Shown here: positions 1 to 13,385 of the stretch, one piece after another
How the letters are laid out: every line of letters starts with the position of its first letter
Numbering within the stretch: the stretch's first letter is position 1
Assembly (NCBI RefSeq): GCF_040939455.1
Contig: NC_134108.1
Coordinates: forward strand, 50,591,501-50,655,500
Reading direction: 5' to 3'
Length of the DNA stretch: 64,000 bases
Origin: Microcebus murinus
Lineage: Eukaryota > Chordata > Mammalia > Primates > Cheirogaleidae
The notes under the pieces: model-generated
What the model saw: the letters and a program-made list of their open reading frames with translations, nothing else
What the model was told of the DNA's origin: nothing
Databases searched by the model: none
Translations under genes and position numbers: made by a program

Positions 1-640
1 TAGTCAGGTGACCAAGTTTAACTTCACCAGTGATAAGTCATGTTGACAGTATGTTCCCACTGATGTGGCATAATGAGAAGGGCCCTTCTCTGATATTATT
101 CCCCCAAAACCATAACCTCATGCCATTCATGAGAAAAACATCAAGCACCCCCCCAAATTGAGGAATATTCTACAAAATACTTTTAACCAATACTCCTCAA
201 AAACTGTCAAGGTCATAAAAAACAAAGAAAGAACTAAAAACTGCCTTAGACCGGAGAAGACTAAGAAGCCATGACTACCATGAAAATCATGGGGGAAAAA
301 ATAAAGAAAATTAAATTATAATTTTTTAAAAAAATAATTTAAAAAATTCAAAAAGAAAAAAAAAGAAGCCATGACAACTAGACAGAATGTGACGTCCTGG
401 ATGGGATTCGGGGACTGAAAACAGACAGCAGTGGGAGAACAAGTGAAATCTGAATAGAGCCTAGAGCTTAGTTAATATTGATGTACCAATATTTGTTTCT
501 TAATTTGGACACAGGTACTATGTTCTGTAAGATGTTAACAATGGGGGAAACTGGGTGAGGGGCATCTGGGAACTCTCTGTACTATCTTTGCAACTTTTTT
601 GTAAATCTAAAATTATTTCAAAATAAAACATGTATGCAAA
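1..640 (+). mobile_element. L1M-family LINE 3' end
   Basis: The stretch from about 200 onward follows the L1M 3'UTR order: aactgtcaaggtcat, then ggagaagactaag, then gccatgacaacta, then gggaaactgggtga, then gggaactctctgtacta, ending in ttatttcaaaataaaa. It is diverged, so old. Positions 276-362 interrupt it and are listed separately. Bases 1-200 are probably part of the same element but are less clear. Confidence 0.75.
263..375 (+). mobile_element. Short A-rich retroposed insert with 13-bp target duplication
   Basis: The 13-mer aagaagccatgac occurs at 263-275 and again at 363-375, exactly 100 bp apart. The second copy rejoins the L1 3'UTR consensus. The 87 bp between them start with tgaaaatcatggggg and become A/T-rich and then A-rich toward the right. 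A-rich tail plus direct repeat is the mark of LINE-driven insertion into the older L1. The source of the insert is not recognised. Confidence 0.55.
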
Positions 641-719
641 AAAATTTCCCTTAAAATCATGACAAGAAGGAGGATGACCTCAAGGTGTTAATCAGCACTG
701 TAAGAAAACAAAAAGAAAC

Positions 720-1165
720 AGAATGTAACAGGATTAAAAAAGGGAAACTAAAACAGGCATTATTTAATATCATTGTTCACACAGTAAATCCAAAACGACA
801 GACAAACTATTAGAACCAATAAGGCTCTAGTCTATTTCTCTTAGTGCACACATACACAAATACTTGCCTACACACCAACAAGAAAATGTAGATATTCTTA
901 AAGATTCCTTTAGGATAGTAATAAAAAGCTATAATTTATCTAGGAATGCATCTACCATAAGATGCCCAAGGTCTTTCTACAGAAACCTAAAATTTATTTG
1001 GAAAGATAGATATGAAAGAGAAATTGAATAAATAGAAAGATACAACATGTTCATAAATGGAAAAACTCTATGTCATAAGATCTCACTTTTCCACAAATTA
1101 ATATCTAACTTAGTAAAATTACAATCAAAATCCCATCTGAGTTTTTCACAGGATATTTTCAGGGT
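720..1165 (+). pseudogene. L1 ORF2 fragment (degenerate)
   Basis: Segments such as ctataatttatctaggaat, the caaggtctttctacagaaa block, aatagaaagatacaacatg, then gttcataaatgga, and caatcaaaatccca follow the C-terminal part of L1 ORF2 in order on the plus strand. It has many frame breaks and cannot encode protein. Because it lies downstream of an L1 3' end in the same orientation, it is a second L1 copy. Confidence 0.75.
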
Positions 1166-1924
1166 AGGTCGTTTCCAGCAAGGGACAGGCCACAGGAAAA
1201 GCTCCGCAGAGCAATGACCCATCCATCGCGACAGCCTCATCTCGTCTTTGCCATCTTGCCAGTGCGATGGGGCCTGTGCCTCGGCCCCCATTCGCCACGA
1301 CGGTGATGAGCAGGTCAGTCTTGAGTCAGGCCGGCGACTGGGCTGCATTTCAACATCAGCTGAGCAATGGAGAAAATTGGTCCCTGCTATTTCTCTTGCT
1401 CAGGAACCAAAACCTCTTCTACTCTGGGATCTGGCCAGCAAGGACATAATAAATAACCCCACCAGTGGAAAAAAAGCCTTCATTTGATTTCATAAATGTT
1501 TATAAATCAGTATGTTACTCATCAGTTATCCCCTGACTTCATCTGCTATTTTTCTCCATCACTGCACTGGGGATAGTGTCCGGCAGGAAAAACTTACATT
1601 CTACAACGTGTGTTTCATCTCCTTCCAGGATGGAAAAGCAGGCTCAGTGGAGAAGGAAGAGCATGCATGCACTGCCAGCTTTCCGCTTGGAAACAAGCCG
1701 CGGAAAGGCATCCAGGAAGAATCTAGTTGGAAGATGACTCTATCAGGCTGGATCAGAAGTTTATGGCTGGCAGCTCACATTGGAGTCTCCACATGACCCG
1801 TTCGGAGAAGAGTCAGCCACTTGTTCCTGCCGCGGTGTCTGTCCCTCTGGTCTGAAGGAAGCTCTGTGACACAGCTCAGGCCAGAAGAGGAGCCCCGAGC
1901 ACTGTACCCATGTGTACCTAGTAC

Positions 1925-2090
1925 CCACAGTTTGCAAAGCATTTCATCTCGTTTGACCCACATAACAACCCTATGACTAAGTGCCGCTTGAAAAATGGGC
2001 AAAATGTCCTTTTCCACATGAGGACGCAAACCCAGACTTCAGATTCACAGCTAGTAAGTAGAGGAGCCAGAATTCATCCAGATTTTTAAA
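1925..2090 (-). repeat. MIR SINE
   Basis: Reverse-complement MIR core: gcaaagcatttcatctcgtt, cataacaaccctatgac, then an eroded ttttccacatgagga block and cacagctagtaagtagagga. Confidence 0.75.
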
Positions 2091-3304
2091 AAAGTAGTGT
2101 CCTGAGCCATTCTGTCTGTATACACCTCCTACAACGTTGGCATTATCCCCAAATGTCCACCTGCATCAGCCTCTCCAAGCTGCAGTTCAGGTGTGGTCAA
2201 GATGCCTGGCAGCGGCAGTGACACTCGGCTGAAGGCACAGAGAGGCATGTGGCTGGTCCATTGTAAAGCCGAGGGAGGGCCTTTGGTAACGTAACCATCA
2301 CTCCCCCACTAAGAAGAAGAGCAGTCTCTCCAAACTAGGAATCTCAAAGGGCAACCAGCAGCATCTCTGCCTGCCCGGGCCTTCCTCCAAGGGCCTGCGC
2401 ACACAGCCATCACCTGGCCAGCCCACTGCTGACACCTTGTGGCCGAGAAGCAGAGTTCCTGCCCACCACTATCAGAATTCCGTCAAGCAAGGTGGCAGAG
2501 TGCTAGGACCCCGCCAGACCTCCTTCTTCTGTCCTTCCCGGCTCCCCTGATGAGCTACTCTTCTGAGCCCCCAGTGGCCGGGCTGCTTGGGGGCTGGTGT
2601 AACCCTCAGTGGGTGTCTGCTGAGTTTCCTCAGGGCTGGGCTGCCCAGCTCCTGCCAAGCCAGGGTGGCAGTCACAGGGCCCGCTAGGTGGCACATGCCG
2701 CCCGAGGCAGGAGCCAGCGCACAGTGCCCGCCAAACAACTGACAGACGAAATCAGGATTTGCTCATAAAAATAGGCATGAACCAGACACCTGAACCCTGG
2801 GTCAACTCTGGGCCCTGAATCGGCCACCATGAAGTGTGAACATCGGAAAGGCGTCAGAGGACACCCTGCTGGAAACAGAGCTTGTGGCAAACAGCCTCTT
2901 GAGACAGCCATTGAGGCAAATGACACTTTAGAAGCAGAAGCCACCAGGGACTTGCTCTGTTGTCAGAAAACATTTGCATTCTAAGGAGGAGCCACTGGTG
3001 GCAGGAACACGAAGGGGCTGCAATGTCTGCATGCACACCCCTTTAGCAGGAGCTGCAACTGCGGAGAGTCTTGTTACTATTTTAAAATGTCGTGTTCAAT
3101 GATTTCCGTTCAAGGCATTTTTAATATTCCCAACGGTGATCATCAGTGTGTCTGTGATTAGCTTAATCAGATTAATAAAAATTTAAGATGGCTCTGTCTG
3201 AAAGCACTATTACTCCTCTTGCATTAAGTAGCCAAGGGTCCTGACGCAGGGCACTTAATCTCTGGCTCTCTGTTTCCCCACCTATAAAATGAAAAGTTTG
3301 AACA

Positions 3305-3470
3305 AATTTGTATTTCTTAAAGTATGGGTTATGAACATCTGTGCATCAACAGCACATGCTCTTATTCAAAGATGTGGTTACAAGATCACTAGTCCAAGAT
3401 CTGGGGATCTGCATTTTAACCCATTTTTAAGTAATTCTTGTGCACACATGTTTGAGAATCACTACACAAA
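3305..3470 (+). mobile_element. MER5-group hAT element (old, degraded)
   Basis: The right part (agatctggggatctgcattt, then taagtaattcttgtgcac, then gtttgagaatcactac) matches the end of MER5A/B non-autonomous Charlie elements. The left half is weak. It is preceded at 3245-3300 by a MIR-like tttccccacctataaaatg piece. Confidence 0.55.
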
Positions 3471-3666
3471 GTGATGTGGGGTCTAAGATCTACCGAGACC
3501 TACTATTCTGCAGCAGGCACTGACCAAAGAAGATCTTTTCCCTTGAAGAGCCCACAGTTCTGTTGAGAGCATAGACAAGTGAACAAAAAGGCATGGCAAA
3601 TTACTACAAATGCTGCAAGAAGAAGGAGAGGAGAGTGGCTAACTGTTACTGGGGTATCATCCCATC

Positions 3667-4079
3667 TGCTGTGGTTTGAATGTTTGTCCCCTCCAAAACT
3701 CATGTTGAAACTTATTTCCCAGTGTAACAGCATTAGGAGGTGGGGCCTTTAAGAAGTGATTGGGTCTTGAGGGTCCTGCACTCACAATGGGTTGATGGGT
3801 TAATGGATCAATGGATTATCACAGGAGTGGGTTAGTTATCACGAGAGTAGGTCTGCTATAAAAGCCAGCTCGGCTCTCTCCTGAGCCCCTTGCCATGTGA
3901 TGCCCTGTGCCACCTCAGGGCTCTACAGAGAGTCCCCACCAGCAAGAAGGCTCTCACCAGATGTGGCCCCTGGATCTTGGACTTTCCAGCCTGCAGAACC
4001 ATAAGAAGTAAATTTATTTTCTTTATACATTAGCTAGTCTCGGGTATTCAGTTGTAGCAACAGACAAGGGACCAAGACA
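3667..4079 (+). mobile_element. MLT1-type LTR (ERVL-MaLR), solo
   Basis: Starts tgctgtggtttgaatg and ends gggaccaagaca, with the usual inner blocks: ccctccaaaactcatgttga, ggaggtggggcctttaagaa, gtgggttagttatcacgaga, gccatgtgatgcc, ctcaccagatg and a late polyA-type signal region before ctcgggtattc. About 413 bp is the expected length for a solo LTR. No internal retroviral sequence and no clear 5-bp target duplication remain. Confidence 0.85.
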
Positions 4080-7000
4080 GCTTCCCAGAGGAGGTGAGGC
4101 TGGAGTCGAGTGTGGAAAGAAGGGCTCCCCGGGGCACAGAGTGCTGCTGGGGGAAGATGGGTGGGAGGGGTGCTGCAGACCTCAGGGAGCAGTGTGTGAC
4201 TTTCTGCCTTCCGCCCTGGGGCCGGGCCTGCTAGACATCTGCAGCCTCACCCCTGCAGCCAGGCCAGCATCTGTAAGAGGAGAGGGACACATTAAGGATT
4301 AGCCTGTGGCTTTCATTTGATCCAAAAATGGATCCAAAGCTCTGGTAATCTCATCCTCTCCTTCCAAAGAAGTGAGAGGTCAGGTCCTGAAACAGGGACG
4401 GCCCAAGGGGCGCCTGCACCGTGTCCACCCAGCGTGCACGGGGAGGGCATGCAAGCCACGAGTCCGGGAGCTTCCACACAGGCAGCCCTAGAGCTTTGTG
4501 CCAGCAAATCGCTTTCTTAATGAAAAACATTTCAAAATTAATAGTTAATCTTTTCCTTCTTATTTCTCTTTCCCCTTCTCCCCTTTTCCTTTAAACTTCC
4601 TTGACTGTCTAATATTTAAAACTTTATTTTTTGTAACATTTGGAAAACGAACCCTCCAAACACCTTTAGTCACCTGCTACATGGGGTCTCATCCTGTTCT
4701 TAAATTTACCTGTCACCCCTCAGTGTGAGTTTGGCCCATGCCTTCTCACCCAAACAGCCATCTTCCTGGTCTCCTTTGCCTGTGGTCTTGGGTATGCACT
4801 GAGCAGAGGCAAGGTAGCTACCATCCCATCCACCTCTGCTAGTGATGGCTACTTCCATCAGCTCGGAAGAGCTGATTCTAAAATTTGAGGAATTTTGTGA
4901 GAAGTTGTTAAATACAAACATGATTAAAAATTAAATTATACACACTTAAAATTAAATAAGTTATGTTAAAAACAAAGGTAATAAATGCCAAAAACATACC
5001 ACTTTTCAATTATTTTACTACGTTATGTTATTACCTAGGCTCTTGAGGCTATTTACACCTATGATATCTGAATCGCAGGAATCTTACACAATGACATGCT
5101 GCCACACAGGTCTACTAACTCTGGGTTCAGTGACAGCACATGGTGGGCTTGAAATCTGTCATGGTGAGAATATTTATACCGTGGATGTAAATTAGCAAAT
5201 GCTAGGAATCAGGTCTTGATTCATTGTTTTGTTGCTTGTTTAGACTAAAGAAAGTGATGGAAAATGTTAATACTGAGGATTAAACTTAAAATGTTTGTCA
5301 TATCTGTGGCTGTTACATTGTGGATAATGCAAAAATTTGAGGAAATATGCTCCCAGTATTTGTAAATCATTATCTGATTTAGAAAAGATGTCACTCATGT
5401 CATTGATGAATGAATGACATTGCAACCTGTGTCTTTATGGTTTTACTTTTGTGTAACACATTAACATATAAGAAAATATCATCCAACATTTATGTCAGAA
5501 TTATATTCACTCAGCAGTTGCAACCAGGTACAGGTACAAGAATTCAGCAAAAAATCAACAAAAGCATTCTGTGAAAATCAATTGGTTCCATGGAATTTAT
5601 AATAAAGACTGTTGTATATTTTATTATTATTTGTAAATTGTGTGCTACATATTCCTCATAACAGTAAAATTTATAATAAACTTATGTATATATCTATAAT
5701 CACACTTTTTTCCCCTGGAGAGTCCATAGTTAAACATAGTTAAATAGGCACCAGCACACCAGTAATCTTCTCTGAGGTTTGCATCTGAGAACCCACACTC
5801 ATCAAGGCAGCGAAAGCTTTAGTTGGTTTTAATTGCCAAGGTGGCTGCTGAAAGTAGCACTAGATTGAGAGCCCATGAAGACCCAGTTCCTCACCTTGAC
5901 CCTGCACTCATGAGCTATCTGTCACTGGACGCTCAGCCTTTCTCTGTTCTTCAGTTCCCTCCTGTGCAAAAATGAGGGCATTGAACAACACGAACCAGCA
6001 TGTCCTTTTCAGCTCTCAGTGCCATGACTTATGCATATTGGAGAAAGGGACAATTCCAAAGTTGCAGGAATGCAAATCAGGAGGATTTCATAGCCCAAAC
6101 GTACCACCCTAAAGGTTTCCAAGTCTACACTTCAGTGCACAATGACATCTGTGAGGTCATGGTGTTTGGTTACTACACTTTCAATAGGAATTACATGAAA
6201 ATCAGGCAGCCAAAGGGAAGGAGAGAAGCCTTACCCATGAAGAGTGTCTTTCAAGCCCTGTCAGTTTGCGATGACAGGACTGTGGGGATGGGAAGAAAGT
6301 GAGAAAGGCGAACTAACTTTGCCCCATAAGTGAGGGCCCTGCCGTCCTAGCTTCCTCAGCCCCTGCCCTTTTCCTCTGGGCTCAGGCTTTGCTGCTCCCT
6401 GGAGCATCTTGAGCACTGAGTTCTCCAGCAAGACAGTAGCAGGGGCAGCAGGCAGCCCCCAATGACCTGAGTGATGGCCTTCGCAAGATCATAACTACCA
6501 TGCAGGAAGCACTCTAAAGCTCACACACTTCCTCTGTAGCCTTCACAGTGTCAGGCAGGAAATGGTTAAGCAGGGAAGGCCCTGTGCTTGGCGCTGCAGG
6601 CAGGGGAGGGGCAGGGATTAATTACACTGCACAGGAAGTGTAGGCCTCCATCTCTCTGCCCAATGGGGAAATCCATTTTCAATTCTGACCTCAATAGGGA
6701 AGTTACTCTTCCTGCCAAAAGGAGTGGAATACAACGTCCCCACGCCCAGAGCGTGGAACCAGAAGACAGAACACAGAGAGAAGCAGCACCAATGGTCCAC
6801 GAAACTTGCAACAGACAGAGCCGGCAGCCTGATGGAGACAGTCATCCCTAGTAGTCCAGGGATGGGACAACTCTCGATCTATGGCCACTGAAACACAGGA
6901 TAAGGCAGGGAAGCACGAAAATGCCGTCTGCTGTGAAATGGGAATAGCAGGAGACACAGAGAAATGTCTGCAGAACCCAGAACCAGACACACCAGACCAC

Positions 7001-10000
7001 ATGGCCCACAGGTGCCTTGGCAAAGAGGAAGAGGAAGGTACACCAGACGTCCATGGGGTATTTTCTATGATGGTATATACACTTAAACTCATACGTGATA
7101 CAAACATATACAGTTCTTATTCCATTTTTTTTTCCTTTAGAAAATATCCTGCTGAAGAACTCCCCCGGAAATTGTTTCAGGTGGACAACTGGCCCGGGAG
7201 CATCCCGCCCTATGGTTTGAGTCTGGGATCTGATGCGTAGGTAGGAAGAACCAGGTGACCATCCCTGCCCCCTTCCCCTCTGTGGAGTGGGGGCCCCAGG
7301 AGGTCTGTGTCCATCCAGCTGTGCAGCACATTTACTCACACACTCTTTCAGCCAAGGTCCAGCCGGAAATCAGAACACCTCAGGCATTTACAGCCAAGGG
7401 AATGCAACAGGTGACAGAGAGCTGGGAAGCTGGACAGGGGACAGCGAGATGACTCTAAGGCTGAAGGGACAAAGGAAAGAGGCTTTTAGGGAGCCACAGT
7501 TCCTAGGGGCTTTCCGGGGGGACTGGAGAGGAGTGGAAGCTGCTGCTGGAGAAGGTGCCGAGGCAGAGAGAGAGGGAAGAAACCCTCCCCCAGTCTCCTG
7601 TGGCTGAACTCAGCCAGGGTGAGGTCCCTGCCATGCGCATGGAGCAGAGCGGGGGCAGTTGAGGGACAGATTCCAGAGCCAACAGGCGCAGAGCCAGCAT
7701 ACGTACTGTCATAGTCCTGGAAGTAGCCCCAAGAATAGGTACCTTCACTGATGGAGAAATCTCGCCTCGGAGACGTTAAAGACCAACACAGCCAACGGCA
7801 CATGACAGTAAGTGGCCAGGCTGAGAGGGAGTCTGTGCTCTCCCATCTGCACACCCACACTCTGTCCACCCTCCTGACCGGGCCTCGCAGTGGTGCGGAG
7901 GCAGGGAGATCTACCGAGACAGCATGGCACTTCCATGCTGCTCCTACGTCTGGCGTCCTCAACCGCCTGCCCTTTCCTGTGCCAGGAGCTGCGGTCAGGG
8001 CGCCACATGGTGCTCTGGCAGGCGGGGGGCCATGGTGGGCCAGGACTGCCAGCCAGGGAGGTGGACTCATGCAGCGTCTCACCCAACCTCCCTGAGCCTC
8101 CATTAAAGGCCGCTGTGTGCTTTTCAGAAGGACAGAGCAATGGGCCAGCACGGGGGCCATGCCAGCTCATTATCCGGCCCTCCTTCTGCTCCCTGGAAGC
8201 CCCGGCCCTGCTGGACTGGCCACTGTTCTGTGTTCCCGATGTCAGATGGCCTGGTTCCCCTCTCGCTGGGGCTGGTATTTGGTTGATCCTTCAGGCTCCC
8301 ATTTGGCCCATAAATCACAAACATCTGCTGGGGTTCTGGTTGGCCTGGGGCAGACTGCAGAGCGAGAGGGTTGAAGAAAGGTGAGCAGAGGGGAGGAGGA
8401 CCAGACAGCCTTTCTGGGGGAGATAATGAGGCACTGTGTGATCGGGAGCCGCTGTCAAGCCAGAGCCTTCATCAGCCCCCCAAGAAGGGAAAGGAAAAGG
8501 GAAGATGAATTTTCATGAGTTTCCTTGGAAAGCCGGAGGTAGAATCTGTGGATGCCTTTCCTCCATGGTGTGTTTCCTCCAACTGTTCCTTTTCTCACCA
8601 GTTGGCTATTATTTTCTAACGCATTTTGATAATTACTTTATCAATCAAGAAAGATAAACAAAAGGCTAAAAATACATCTGAGTGAATGAGTTCCCAGAGC
8701 CAGTCAATCTTTAGTACTTTGATTTTTAGGATTTTTTAAATTTCTTTTTTACAGAGATGCTTGGGAAACAGTTGAAAGGTTTAGTTCCTCATTCATTGGT
8801 GGTCCAGTAGAATACACTACCAACCTCTGCCCTCCTGGCTCCCGCATATAAGACCAAAGGACTTCAGTGAATTAAGGTAATGCCATCCAAGCAAAGTAGA
8901 CTCCCTACAAAAAACTTATCTAAAGGCTTATCCTTATTAGAATGACTCTTTGCCTTTGATATGCCTATGAAGTCAACAGATTATTGAGTCAAGAGTTGGG
9001 AGAGCGCTTGACATGCCACCTTTTAAAGAAGTAAAATGTAGAGAGTTTGTATCATTGCGACTGTTTAGAAAGAAAAAGTGCCAGTTACTCAATGAATGGA
9101 GCTCATACTTCCGAAGCTGACTGCTGCCTAGCTACGTCCTGTGAGTGACCGGACCTGAACTGAGCCCGTTAACCTCGTACCTATCTCCAGGTGGCCCTGC
9201 CCAGCCAGGCTCATGAAGAGCCCTGGGGGAGAAGTCGGTGACTGACGGTGGCGTTTGGGAAGAAGCACCAGCCTCAGCCTGAGTCCTAGATCCGTGATTG
9301 GGAATGGAAAAGTGAGTGGGGTAAATCACCCTAGTGACCCGGGGACAGGCTTTCCTGACACCTCCCACCCCACCCTCCTTCCCCAGCTTCCATCTCCCCA
9401 AGTTACAGCGGCCCCTACGGGAGGGGTCTGCATCTTCTGTCCTGCCCAGAACGGCGCAGGACGGACACAAGCAGTGACCGCTCCTCCTGATCCACAGCAG
9501 GTACTGTACGGATGTCAGACCTGAAGGAAACCATCCAATTTGTAGCTGCTCACGTAAAAGCCATCAGGAGAGTCATGAAATGATTCTCCATATGGTGCCC
9601 TGTAGCTTCCAAAAACTATACGAGAAAGGGGCTTGGAAGGAATCCTTTCCTTTTTGGAGACAAGGAGGGTGGAAGCCAAGCATCTGTGGCAACCTGGAAA
9701 AGACACTCCTCCCCGACACCCACCCCAGCCGCATCCCCGGGGGTGGCCCGGAGGATCCGTCTGCGCCAGCCCAGGCCCGCAGGTCACTGACGTTGGCCGC
9801 CTGGGCGTTTCCATTAACCAAGCGTATGTTTTCTAGCATAAATGAACTCTACAGTTACATCGTGTGGAGGCTTCGGGACACGGTTTGCCAAATGGAAAAA
9901 CATTTGGAGGTTGGGAAAATATCTTGCACATAAATTACTGAAGGCACAGAGAATCTAAAAGAGGGATGAAATCAGAAGCCAAGGAAAAGCCGGGTGGATG

Positions 10001-10338
10001 CCAAAGAAAAATGGAGAGAGAGAGAGAGACAGAGAAAGGAAAGCGATGTAATGATTTCGCTTAATGACCTGCCTTCAGACCGAAAGGCGAGTTTCTAAGC
10101 CGTGTTTGAGTCTCATAAATGTCATGGGCCTGAGTATGAGGAAATATCCTTTAAATGGCTATATCAAGCCCCCATATTTCATTCTTTCTTGGTGGAGCTC
10201 TTCATTGATTATGTTAAGTGCCAGCCCCTGGTAAGAAACACAAAAGGCTCATTGTCTTTGACCGTGGCAAAGGCCAGTTACACACTTGTTAATTTCCTGA
10301 TTTATGACACTGAGAAGATGGAACCGAGAGGGGTGCTT

Positions 10339-10354
10339 CCTCTCTCTCTCTCTC

Positions 10355-10390
<36 letters not shown>
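10339..10390 (+). repeat. (TC)n simple repeat
   Basis: About 52 bp of TC dinucleotides with two TTTC interruptions. Confidence 0.95.
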
Positions 10391-11837
10391 ATTTGCTGGT
10401 GATGGTGGTGGAAACTATTAAAACAGAGGCAGATCAGGAAGTTTGTGATAAAGAAAAGCCAGGCTCTCGCCTGACATACAATCTCTCTCTTGGCTTAAGT
10501 AAACTTGCTCCTTCAAGGCTTGCCATCAACAGGGTCTGGCTCACGTTTCACCACTAAATCTGAGTCAACAATCTCTAATCTGGACACTGGGTTCGGAATC
10601 CAGGCTCAGGTTGCACTTGGAAGCTGACAGCAGGGACAAGAGCAGAGAAAAATACGGCCTTTGTTTCTGGTTTGATCGTCCCCACCGAGCCGAACTGAGG
10701 TCATGTGTCGTTTTCTGTCATCAACAAGATAAAAGTTTGCACCTCTCTGGCCCTGAAATGTCTCTCCTGCCATTTATATTAAGGCCAAGAAGCTCTCTGC
10801 CCCAGAATCGGAGGGCCAAGTTTGTGGAGAGCTTAGATTTGGAGTCCTTTTCATCTTTCTGACATGTGATACCATGACATCGGCAGCCCTTGTGGGGTTG
10901 CTATGCAGATATACAATTTCTGAAAAGTTACACCCAGAAAACGAAAACCCTGGATTGGATTAGCATTTCACAAAGAACAGGGATAAAATGTGTAGCAGTT
11001 AAGCTAAAAAGCTAAAAAGAAGGAAAAAAAAAAAAGGAAAAGAAAAAAAGTGAATTAAAGTTTCATGAAAACAAATTCTGTTTTAAGGGATCAATAAGTA
11101 TAAGAGAATGTTATTGCATTCCTGGCCTGCAGACTGAGCCTAGTGCAGCCACTGCACGTGAAGGGGATACTCTAAACCACGCAGTGGAGACGGAAAGGGC
11201 GTTCAAGGGTCCTGGGGAGTGTGAAATTCAAGGGGTTCAGTAGGGTCCTGCTGTTTCCTAAAACTCTTCCTTTTTCCTACCTGTAATGTTTTCATTGCTT
11301 TTATTTTATAATAAACCTTCACTTTTGTTTAAATAAACCTATAAAGAAGAAAAAAAATACCATATCGTCTGAAGGTTCTGGCTAAATATGCTTCAGCCTC
11401 AAGACCTTCCCTTTCTTTACCAAGGTCAAGTGCATGCCCTCCAGCGCTCACTCACTCGCAACCTAGCTTTTCCTAAAAAAATATTTTTTTCCAAGTATTT
11501 CCAACACCAGAAATTATTTTACAGGGGACATGTAAAGATGGAATGTGATATGTTTTGCATGAGATGTAGGAGAGTGGAAATGACGTGAGGTTTTCCTTGT
11601 TATCCCAGGACCTGGTGCCTTCCAGCTGAGACCCTTGTACACTGCTCTTCCGGTGTCCTTCTGTGAGCCGGCCTTGTCCTCGCTGCTGGGGAGGTGGTCT
11701 TGCACCTGATGCACAGGGTACCAGGACATCCCAATAGTCTCAGCTGCAGAGAATCTGTAGGGAAGCCCAGAGCAGGAAAAGGGAGGGGGGTTTTGAGGGA
11801 CACAGAGGACGTGGTGGAGATTTGGGTAACCCAACCA

Positions 11838-13385
11838 GTGCGAGAGCAGTGGATAACAGCAGTGGATGAGAGCAGTGGTGAGAACATTGGATGAGAACAG
11901 TGGTGAGAGCAATGGTGAGAGCAGTGGTGAAAGCAGTGGATGAGAGCAGTGGATGAGAGCAGTGGTGAGAGCAGTGGATGAGAGCAGTGGATGAGAGCAG
12001 TGGTGAGAGCAGTGGATGAGCAGTGGATGAGAGCAGTGATGAGAGCAGTGGTGGGAGCAGTGGATGAGCAGTGGGTGAGAGCAGTGATGAGAGCAGTGGA
12101 TGAGCAGTGGGTGAGAGCAGTGATGAGAGCAGTGATGAGAGCAGTGGATGAGAGCAGTGGATGAGCAGTGGTGAGAGCAGTGGATGAGCAGTGATGAGAG
12201 CAGTGGTGAGAGCAGTGGTGGGAGCAGTGGTGAGAGCAGTGGTGAGAGCAGTGATGAGAGCGGTGGATGAGAGCAGTGGTGAGAGCAGTGGATGAGAGCA
12301 GTGGATGAGCAGTGGATGAGAGCAGTGGATGAGAGCAGTGGATGAGCAGTGGATGAGAGCAGTGGATGAGAGCAGTGGTGAGAGCAGTGGTGAGAGCAGT
12401 GGTGAGAGCAGTGATGAGAGCGGTGGATGAGAGCAGTGGTGAGAGCAGTGGATGAGAGCAGTGGATGAGCAGTGGATGAGAGCAGTGGATGAGAGCAGTG
12501 GATGAGCAGTGGATGAGAGCAGTGGATGAGAGCAGTGGTGAGAGCAGTGGTGAGAGCAGTGGTGAGAGCAGTGATGAGAGCAGTGGTGAGAGCAGTGGAT
12601 GAGCAGTGATGAGAGCAGTGGATGAGCAGTGATGAGAGCGGTGGATGAGAGCAGTGGTGAGAGCAGTGGATGAGAGCAGTGGATGAGCAGTGGATGAGAG
12701 CAGTGGATGAGAGCAGTGGATGAGCAGTGGATGAGAGCAGTGGTGAGAGCAGTGGTGAGAGCAGTGGTGAGAGCAGTGATGAGAGCAGTGGTGAGAGCAG
12801 TGGTGAGAGCAGTGATGAGAGCAGTGGTGAGAGCAGTGGTGAGAGCAGTGGATGAGCAGTGATGAGAGCAGTGGATGAGCAGTGATGAGAGCGGTGGATG
12901 AGAGCAGTGGTGAGAGCAGTGATGAGAGCAGTGGATGAGCAGTGGTGAGAGCAGTGGATGAGAGCAGTGGATGAGAGCAGTGGTGAGAGCAGTGATGAGA
13001 GCAGTGGATGAGCAGTGGATGAGAGCAGTGGTGAGAGCAGTGGATGAGAGCAGTGGTGAGAGCAGTGGATGAGGGCTGTGGTGACAGCAGTGGTGAGAGC
13101 AGTGGTGAGAGCAGTGGATGAGAGCAGTGGATGAGCAATGGATGAGAGCAGTGGTGAGAGCAGTGGATGAGAGCAGTGGTGAGAGCAGTGGTGAGAGCAG
13201 TGGATGAGGGCTGTGGTGACAGCAGTGGTGAGAGCAGTGGATGAAAGCAGTGGTGAGAGCAGTGGTGAGAGCAGTGGTGAGAGCAGTGGTGAGAGCAGTG
13301 GTGAGAGCAGTGGATGAAAGCAGTGGTGAGAGCAGTGGATGAGGGCTGTGGTGAGTGCAGTGGTGAGAGCAGTGGTGAGAGCAGC
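11838..13385. repeat. GAGAGCAGTG minisatellite (about 1.55 kb)
   Basis: Tandem array of three interleaved unit types: gtgagagcagtg (12 bp), gatgagagcagtg (13 bp) and gatgagcagtg (10-11 bp). The edges are degenerate (gtgcgagagcagtggataac on the left, gtgagtgcagtg on the right). Rare variants mark longer blocks: agcggtgg at about 12258, 12418, 12637 and 12889, and gagggctgtg at 13071, 13206 and 13341, spaced exactly 135 bp. The minus strand lacks stop codons in all three frames, which gives long Ser/His/Leu-rich frames of 691, 590 and 512 codons. These are products of the repeat composition, not genes. Confidence 0.97.

Noticed and set aside
6703..7339. Minus-strand open frames of 163 and 134 codons
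   Set aside because: Overlap each other and a plus-strand frame; no protein family resemblance.
7486..8160. Minus-strand open frame of 224 codons
   Set aside because: GC-rich intergenic DNA with overlapping open frames on both strands; no domain, no splice or promoter context.
10102..10557. Plus-strand 151-codon frame
   Set aside because: Includes the (TC)n repeat read as LSLSLS; no domain.
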